From Thalassia testudinum (taxonomy: Eukaryota > Streptophyta > Magnoliopsida > Alismatales > Hydrocharitaceae): a stretch of 64,000 nucleotides of DNA. The DNA is taken from assembly GCA_037157565.1 (NCBI GenBank), contig JAZHRO010000003.1, forward strand, positions 70,682,501 to 70,746,500, read 5' to 3'. The notes beneath the pieces were generated by a model. It saw nothing but the letters and a program-made list of their open reading frames with translations, ran no database searches and was not told the DNA's origin. A program made the position numbers and the translations under genes. Each line of letters opens with the position of its first letter. The first letter of the stretch is position 1. Of the stretch, positions 56,894 to 64,000 are shown piece by piece.

Positions 56894-58363
56894 TATACCC
56901 CCATGCCTATCTTTTGCTAGTCCCTAGCAAAACCGTATTTAGAAATGATCTTAAGCTGAAGATTTTCTTCTGAGATGATATCGGTGTGTTTATTATCAGA
57001 TATTGTGAGAACCAATTGTAGAGAAGATTACCAGTACTTTAAGTCTTACATGACAAAGATTATCTCTCAACTAACCAGGACTCTTGATATTTAAACCTTA
57101 AGTACAATTTCCAGGACCCAGGAGGTTTTGCCGTACTCGAGAGCTCAAGAGGTTATGGTTTGTGCATAGTGAAGGATCAAGACTGACCAGATGAACCTTA
57201 AGACTCACTCCGAGGGTTTCACGAATTTTTAAGTACGGGTTGGTCCCAGTTTCAGCTCGTGTTTTCAGATTGACCCTTAAGATGATTACGGAAAACTCAA
57301 CTCCCATTTTCTGATTTTTTTTTTTGTGGCTCACCGAAAAACAAAGTATACAGACATTTATGAGATATACCGACTGTTTTGCAACATCTTTTTTTTTTTT
57401 TTTTTACAACTCTTTTTTCTCTTTTTTTTTTTTTTGTTTTTTGAAACACCTGTCAGTATATCTCTTACAACACATTTCGGAGGAGAACACTTATTTTTCT
57501 TTTTGATGGGAGAGTTTCTTTTTGGTGGAAAGAGTCACTCCTAAACACAAGACTAAAGCCTGGGATAAAAAGTCTACCTGCACGCACAGGTAAGGACTCC
57601 ACCTTCCCTAATGAACACTAGGGTTGGATCTTATGTTCACCTGGTCTTTCCTGATATGTGTAGTGTGAACCAAATTTACTTAAGCTCTTAAGAAAAAGCA
57701 AACCAACGGATCCTGTGCTGGTGTCTCAGGTACAAGAAACGTTCTTAGTTAGGAGAGATTTTGATCTATTTCGTCAATGCTTTAAGTGAATTAAGCCGAG
57801 CCTGAGCGAATCAATGTGGCCTGGAAATTCTTCAAAACAGAGGTTGAATATCCATAAACACTTATTGTATTTTTTGTTTCAGCTTTTAGATCATTACTAA
57901 ACACCATTTATTATTATTATATATATATATTTTTTTTTCTTCTTTTTTCTTTTTCTTGCATATTTATAAATAGGTGGTAATTGTCTAATACCATAAAATA
58001 CCCGGATCCTATGGATGCCTGTCCACCCTCCCATGCCAAACAATGCTATGTCCTCATATGCATGCAGGGAAAGGCAGAGGAAGGATGGAAGATCGGGTAA
58101 CAAGAGCTGATGTTCAGGGTATAGATCAGGGTGGAAGGGTGGGTGGATGGTGGGTGGTGAAGAGAAAAGTGAAGTGATTGCGATAGAGGTGTGAAAAGTG
58201 ATGGTGGATGGCGAGAGATTTGGCATTTTCTGGGACGAGAGTGTCCCAGGCGGATCAGAAAATAAATCATGAAGAGGAAGTTGGCCCTTAGATTGGCCAA
58301 GAAGAGGGGCTTTCTGGATAGATGGATCCAAAAGGGAATAGCCCCGGTGAGAAGTATATGGGC
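56894..58363 (-). other. PPT and 3' noncoding region of Z
   Basis: On the minus strand the PPT (aaaagataggcatgggggtata) ends at 56894. T-rich runs lie at 57310-57440 and 57925-57955. No credible gene; open frames near 58000-58388 are unplaced and not similar to anything I recognise. Confidence 0.65.
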
Positions 58364-59496
58364 TCAAGGTCCCAGTGTGGATTTGCAAATCCGCCTGATT
58401 TGGCAGGGAAAAAGGGCAATTCGGTCTTCAGGAGTGTGGACCGACGGTGAGCAGCCCAACAATGACTCAGACCACGAGGTATGGGAAGCGAAGAAAACCT
58501 CGTCAGAAGTCTGGTCAGGAGAAGGTACGGGACAAGGGATGGATGGGGGAACGTCACAGTTTGTGTTGGTCAGGCAGTCGTCAGGAACATCGCAGCAGTC
58601 TGAATTGGCTCCAATAAGTTCGATACACGTACTGACAGTCATGTCCTCGTCAGACGTGTCATCCTTGATGTAATCGCTATCAGCATGATAGTGCGGTGCT
58701 GCAGCGGGATTAACCTAAAATCCCGGAGCAATACTCGGAGCTTGCAGAATTTGATGAACCTGTTCCTGAGAAGGTTGTACCTGTGGTTGCGGATCACAGG
58801 GTACGAAGTTTTACTGGTTTGGAACAGGTTGGGCGGGAAGAGTGCCCTGAGATCGAGTCGCCATGCTTAGTTGACTTATCTCAGCATTTTGCTGTGCCAA
58901 ATGCTGAAGAGACATCATGTTCTCTTTATGGCGCTTTGACATTTCCGTCATCGTTCGCATCAATTTATCAAGAGGTTTTGATGCGTGTTTGGTTTTCTGT
59001 ATGTAAGGGCCTGATGGCAGATTTGCCATAGGATTAGATTGGGCCCTTGGGATGACGGGTGCGGACGATCGCATTGGTCCACCAGCGGGGTTTTGGCACT
59101 GCGGGTTGTTGGACCATGCAAAATTTGGATGATTGTGCCACCCTGGGTTATACGTGGTAGAAAATGGGTTGTTCCCCAGGGTGCAGGCATCTTTTATGCC
59201 AGAAGACGTGTCTGCATATGTGTCCGAGTACACGGGGCTTGGTCCTCCGTGTTGAAATACTGGCTCGCAGAAGCCAGTTCCACATGACTTACCGAGTCAC
59301 TTGGCGTGACACTCGATAAGGAAGGTCTTGCAAGGTTTCTCGGGATAAGCCTGGTGTTGAAAGAATTGGAATTGTGACGAAGTGGTGAGGTGGGGGTGTG
59401 TGCCATGTTTGTGGAGGAGGAGGATGATTCGGCTCTTTTTCTAGATTTAGCAGTCAATTCAAACAGTTCAGGGTTTTGTGACCTCCTCCCAAACAT
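58364..59496 (-). pseudogene. gag of Z without capsid core
   Basis: Starts MFGRRSQNPELFELT at 59496, matching the gag start of Y. The first frame (to 59194) is Ser/Thr-rich. It continues in another frame from 59233 with the tail of gag, YNPGWHNHPNFAWSNN, and a Met/Gln/His-rich coiled stretch to 58811. The capsid core seen in Y (about residues 90-270) is absent: the N-terminus joins nearly directly to the tail. An acidic, Cys-containing open segment follows at 58642-58364. Such a protein could not form a normal particle; the residual coding may only be carried along. Confidence 0.75.
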
Positions 59497-60866
59497 GCAC
59501 TACCGGAGGAAGAGTTGGGGAGATGAGTAGGGAAAAGAGATGAGAGAAATGACGCCGCAAAGGTACACTTGATTACAAATCAATACAATCAAGTTCCTAA
59601 CCTCGACAGTGTGACCTTAGACCTAAAGATCTAAGTTACCTACTATCATGAACTACGGAACCGAATGCGAGCACCGTGGAACCACCGAGCCAGATTGAAA
59701 GGCCATTTGCCCCAGTCCTAGACACCCGATAGCACGCGGGAACTCTCACGATCACGTAGCCGCTACACGTAGGTTGTTAGACCTCCAATCCTTAAAAAGG
59801 GTCAAGTTACTACCAATTTTAATTAGATGCTTAGGGTCAAGTGCTTTTGGAATGTGAAGGGCGTTGTTTACGGGTAATGCCCAAGTGATTGATTTTCAGA
59901 GTGTGTAAAACAAGCATGCAACGGGGAAATCTCCTCGAATTGAAGTTTTTGATTGGTGAATGGTTTTTAGAGTTTAGACTTAAGTAGTATGAATTTTAGG
60001 GTTTTGCTGAATAACCAATTCAACCAATCTTCAGGTTTTGCAAGAATATAAGTTTTCTTTCTAAGCCCAAGGAACCCTTCTTCAATATCAGTTAGTTAAT
60101 GCATGCTAAAATGTAATGGGCTACCCTAAATGGAGATTTCTATGTGTGGATGTGCGAATCAATTTTATACCAATGTGAAAGGGAGCCAAAGCACTTCAAT
60201 TCAAATGCTCCCAATCACCAGAAAGATGTCCACACACAAGGCTTCAACAAAACAATAAAAAAAATAAAATTGTTGGGGTTGAAGTATTCAGGATCGAATC
60301 ACAGGCAAGTTGAAAAAGTCGTGGTGAGGTTGGAATCAACTCAATTCCAAATCTCCTCACCAAAAATGTGATCCTGATTTAAAGATAAGTGAGGCAAAAG
60401 AGGGATACAAGCAATCTTTTTCTTTGCCTCAAAGAATACTTCACACGACAAAAAATCTAAGAATCAAGATTCTCGAATTTTCGCTATGCGAAGTAGGGCA
60501 GGAAATCCCGGGGCAATGGGAGTGAAGACACCAATCAATCAAGTGAATTTTAATCCACTTGCCCTCAAGAAATCCCAAGAAGTTTTTCTAGTTTTTAGTT
60601 TTTAAAATTTTTTTTATTGTGGTGGCGAGTTAACCCTAATTTGAAGAGAAAAGAGAACCTACTTGTTCGGCAACGTGGGCGAAACTCTAATGCGATGTCG
60701 ACGTCTTCACGCTCTCGTTCCCGCCTTGGATCGGCTCACGTCCTCGACTTCATCAGCCTTCTTCTCCTTCCACCAGGTTCACCTGCACACCAAAAACAAC
60801 AATACCCATGAAGAGAGAAGAGACAAATTTAAAGGAATTGGATAGAAACTTACTCGAAAGCGCACC
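59497..60866 (-). other. Untranslated leader of Z
   Basis: About 1.37 kb between gag start and PBS on the minus strand, without credible gene. Confidence 0.6.
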
Positions 60867-60884
60867 TCCCCGGCAACGGCGCCA
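60867..60884 (-). other. tRNA-Asp primer binding site of Z
   Basis: On the minus strand TGGCGCCGTTGCCGGGGA, a perfect match, 8 bp after the LTR end at 60893. Intact, unlike in O and W. Confidence 0.9.
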
Positions 60885-60892
60885 GAAAAGTA

Positions 60893-61772
60893 TGATGGGT
60901 CGGCCCGAATAGGTTGTTAATATGATATTTTTATCGTTGAAATGTGTATAGTGGTTAACCTAATTTAGACCTAACCATCTCTTTACAAAATTTTTAACCT
61001 GGCCTAATTGATTTTATCTTATTGCTTTTAGGCCCAGGGTCGAACTCAGGGAAGTGGGGTTCAAGTCGAGTTTCTACGTTTTCCTTAAAACGCGTCTCTT
61101 TCATTCGTTTATTGTGTTTTTGGTATTTTTCTTATTTAGGTTTTTTTCTGGTAATCCTTGTTCTTGAGGCACACCCTCAAAATTGTGTCCTTAGCTTTTA
61201 GCCAAAACAGAGTTTCAAAACACGCCTTGCTACTTGCAAGATGGGGTACCTGCAAATCAAAGATTATCTTTTCACTTTTATACTTTTTTTAATCTTTTTA
61301 CTAAGAAGGAAGCTAACAGACAGAAAGTAAATATAGTAGCTATAGATATATATTTATATGTAGTATATATATAAAGGGGTGGGGGTGGAGGTGACGATGG
61401 AGTGTAGCACTTTGTCGAGTCGGTCGACGTCTAGAGAGACGCAACCAACACGACTAGGTGCTGCGTGGAGTGTGGATGGAGGATGGATGATGTATGGGAC
61501 CATGCTTTTTTTGTACGCGTGTATCAGGGAATATCAGCAACTGGTGCATATATTCCCGCGATACAGCGTATAGTAAATAACGTGAAAATATATGTACATA
61601 TGTATGTATATAAGTAAATATATCTATATATATATATATAAATGTATAGTTATATATGTATAGATATAAATATATAGATATATATGTGTTTATATATATA
61701 GGTGTATAGATATATAAATATATGTATATAGATATTTATATATGTATATAAGTATATATATATTACTATTTA

Positions 61773-61803
<31 letters not shown>

Positions 61804-63246
61804 GTATAAAGATATGTATATATATATGTATATAAGTATATATATATATAAGTATATGTGTAAGTATATAGATGTATATATATTATATATATATGTATGT
61901 ATACATAACTATATAGATATACTATGTATATATATATATATGTATGTATGTATATATGTATTTATATATATGTTACTTTAAGTGTGTGAGTGTGTGCGTA
62001 TGTGTTGGTATAGGGGTGTGTGCATCGGTGAATGTGTGTGTGCTGCTGTGAGTAAAAAAAGAGAGAGAGAGAGCGGGCGGGAGAGAGGGCGAACGCGCGG
62101 GAGTACTCACGCGAGAGAGAGAGAGAGGGTGAGAGAGCTGGTGATGGCATGAGTTAAGACGTCTGTGGATGGCGGCAGACGTCTGGAGCCGCGTCGTCTG
62201 CTGGCGGCGCCCGACGTCTGGAGGTCGAGTCGTCTGCAGATGGCTGCCGACGTCTGATGGTCGCGGATGCAGATGCGTCTTCGCGCGGAGAAGGTGAGGC
62301 ATCTGCAGGCCGGGTGCGAGGAAGGAGAGCGGGCGATGGCGTGCTCGGAGAGGGCGGCGGGGAGTCTGCAGTCGGTCGCGGAGGGTTGCAGAGGTTGGCA
62401 GGGGCGGCGAGAGGGCCTGGTCGGCCGCTGCAGTGCGCGCAGCGGCCGGTCGCGGGTGCAAGGGCAGAGGCGACAGAGCAGAGGACGGAGCGGAGAAGTG
62501 CCCTATAGGCATGCGCGGAGGGCTGAGCGCCTGCAGGGAAGGTCGCGGAGGAGCGAGGGGAGCTGGTGCTGCTGCCGCCGCCGCGGTTTGGCTGCTGCTG
62601 CTGCTGCTTCAAGCTTCGGACCTTGAAGTGGCAGCAATGGCATGGAGATGAAAAAGAAAAGAAAAGAAGACACCATGCCCACCTGCTCGTTGAAGAGCTG
62701 GGCGGTGGTGTTCTCGCTGTGGTGGTGAGCACCACAGTGGGTTATCCAGCTCGTCGGGTGTCTCCTCGAAGGAGGGCCGACGTATGGGAGGGGAAAATGG
62801 TGGAGGAAGGAGGTGGACTGCGGGTTTTGGTGCAGCAACTGCGTGTCTCGTCCCGTTCGCGAGGAAGAGGTTGTGGCTTTAAATAGAGGAGGAGAGCGTG
62901 GCTACAAGCATGGCTGCAGCAGGGGGGATGGCGTGGGAGTGGCAGTCGCAGGGAATGGCTGCTGCAGGAGGCATGGCGTGCATGTGGGTGCGGGAAGAAG
63001 AAGGCAGCCGCGAGAATGAGAAAAACGAAGAAATCAAGAGGAAAAATAAAAAGGTGGAATTTGCAAGGAGGCACTTGAGATAAAATGTGAATTACGAAGC
63101 CATTTATTCATTTCTCCTCCTCTCATGATTAAATGCATGCATGCAAGCATTTTTACAAATGCAACTACAGGATTATAATATTCATAGTTAATGCGAGAAA
63201 ATAGCACAAGAAGGCATTATTATAGGCGTATTTTGAGGTGCAAACA
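60893..63246 (-). repeat. 5' LTR of Z (right copy)
   Basis: Matches the left LTR with scattered substitutions and microsatellite length changes. TATA-like tatttaaa at 62886-62877. Confidence 0.9.
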
Positions 63247-63251
63247 CCTTG

Positions 63252-64000
63252 TCACTGATTTCCAGAAAGGAGAAGGACAGTTGGGCTGAAGTCTGGACAG
63301 TAAGCTGTTGGATGCACCATATCTGTCTCTGATCAGGACAGTCCATGGCTTCACATATCCTTGCAAAAGTTTAACAACCCATTTAAGTAGCAAGGCATCA
63401 TTAAAGTGTTTCAGGGATTTAATCCCAAGTCCACCCCTTTCTTTTGGATAGCAAATCTGATCCCATTTGAGTGGCTGCAAGAATCTGCCGTCTTGTCTTG
63501 CTCCCTTCCAAAAGAACCTCTCCTCATCACATCGAACCTTTTCCAAATGGAATTAGGTGCTTTAAATATGGGAAAGTACAAAACAGGGATAGAGGTGATC
63601 ACTGAGTTGAGTAAGATAAGTATTCCACCTTTGGAGAGGAAACTGCTATGCCATCCATCTAGTTTCACTGAAATCTTGTCAAAAAGGCAGCTCGAATCAC
63701 TCTTCTTCACCTTGGAACACCTCAAAGGTAGCCATAGATATCTGATGGGAAGACTGATGCGGGGAGTCATCAGAATAGTTGCTAAAGCACCTTGCTCCTC
63801 CTCAGGTAAGCCAAAGCAGACCAAACTAGACTTATCCCTATTAAACCTCAAGCCAGAGAGCTCACCGAAGATATTAATCATATGATGCAGAGCCAATGCT
63901 TCATCCATAGACCCTTCAACAAAAAAAATAGTATCATCTGCATATTGAAGAATGGGAGCCAAATTACTCCTACAGGATAAAGAGTATCCTCTAATAAGAC
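63252..64000 (-). pseudogene. LINE B ORF2, RT part, runs out of the window
   Basis: On the minus strand from the window end: APILQYADDTIFFVEGS with an intact YADD box, LSGLRFNRDKSSLVCFG, IRYLWLPLRCSKVKKSD and FLSKGGILILLNSVI, open to 63411. A frameshift follows, and 63546-63252 continues in another frame (RFLQPLKWDQICYPKERGGLG). Aligns with LINE A at about 27800-27100 and joins the 3' part across Z. The endonuclease and ORF1 must lie beyond 64000. Confidence 0.85.

Larger units (their letters stand above)
54532..63246 (-). mobile_element. Non-autonomous Athila-like element 'Z' inserted into LINE B
   Basis: LTRs 54532-56893 and 60893-63246 (2362 and 2354 bp, few differences), target duplication ccttg at 54527-54531 and 63247-63251. 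On the minus strand a perfect tRNA-Asp PBS follows the right LTR and a PPT precedes the left LTR. The 4.0-kb internal part has only gag pieces. No protease, RT, RNase H or integrase is found. Confidence 0.92.

Noticed and set aside
57897..58388. 163-codon minus-strand frame in Z
   Set aside because: It has no recognisable domain and ends in a TA-rich stretch; the position fits the 3' noncoding region. Left unassigned.

Overview
The window looks like repeat-rich intergenic DNA from a large flowering-plant genome. Nearly everything I can recognise is retrotransposon: Ty3/Gypsy elements of the Athila type, one Tekay/Del-type Gypsy derivative, one probable Copia-type LTR and two L1-type LINEs. 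I found no host gene, tRNA, rRNA, bacterial operon or CRISPR array. The plant assignment rests on the Athila hallmarks seen here: tRNA-Asp primer sites next to LTRs, a DLGAS protease, a long 3' noncoding region and PPTs ending in GGGGGTA. It also rests on plant L1 ORFs with zf-RVT domains.

Layout: (1) 1-1848 holds a decayed minus-strand gag piece and half of an old LTR ('P'). (2) 1849-33942 is Athila element 'O' (5' LTR 1849-3635, 3' LTR 32181-33942), interrupted twice. Athila element 'Y' (6961-22127, duplication gcagg/gcaag) sits at the gag-protease junction of O, and L1 'LINE A' (26233-31305, duplication acgatttt) sits in its 3' noncoding region. The 3' LTR of Y is itself split by a 3.6-kb palindromic retroelement (17367-20973, duplication caatc). 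(3) 33943-37193 holds two tandem 3'-half LTR copies with the same junction, one of them split by a Copia-like LTR plus PBS. They run into an inverted O-type LTR (37194-47897), which is split by Athila element 'W' (38446-47387, duplication tgcta). (4) 47898-53660 is a mosaic of older LTR pieces, probably including the second half of P and two opposed partial LTRs related to W. (5) 53661-64000 is a second L1 ('LINE B'), split by the 8.7-kb element 'Z' (54532-63246, duplication ccttg). LINE B runs out of the window.

No element here looks autonomous. O and Y share two in-frame UAG codons at the same sites. Y also has substituted catalytic residues in RT (FMED) and integrase (E to K). W has LTRs that look identical but lacks gag, protease, most of RT and most of its PBS. 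Z keeps its PBS, PPT and LTRs but encodes only a gag without the capsid core. The palindromic element carries the same LTR terminus at both ends. The shared theme is mobilisation of defective copies, presumably by proteins supplied elsewhere. A second theme is perfect or near-perfect inverted repeats just upstream of the TATA boxes in several LTR families.
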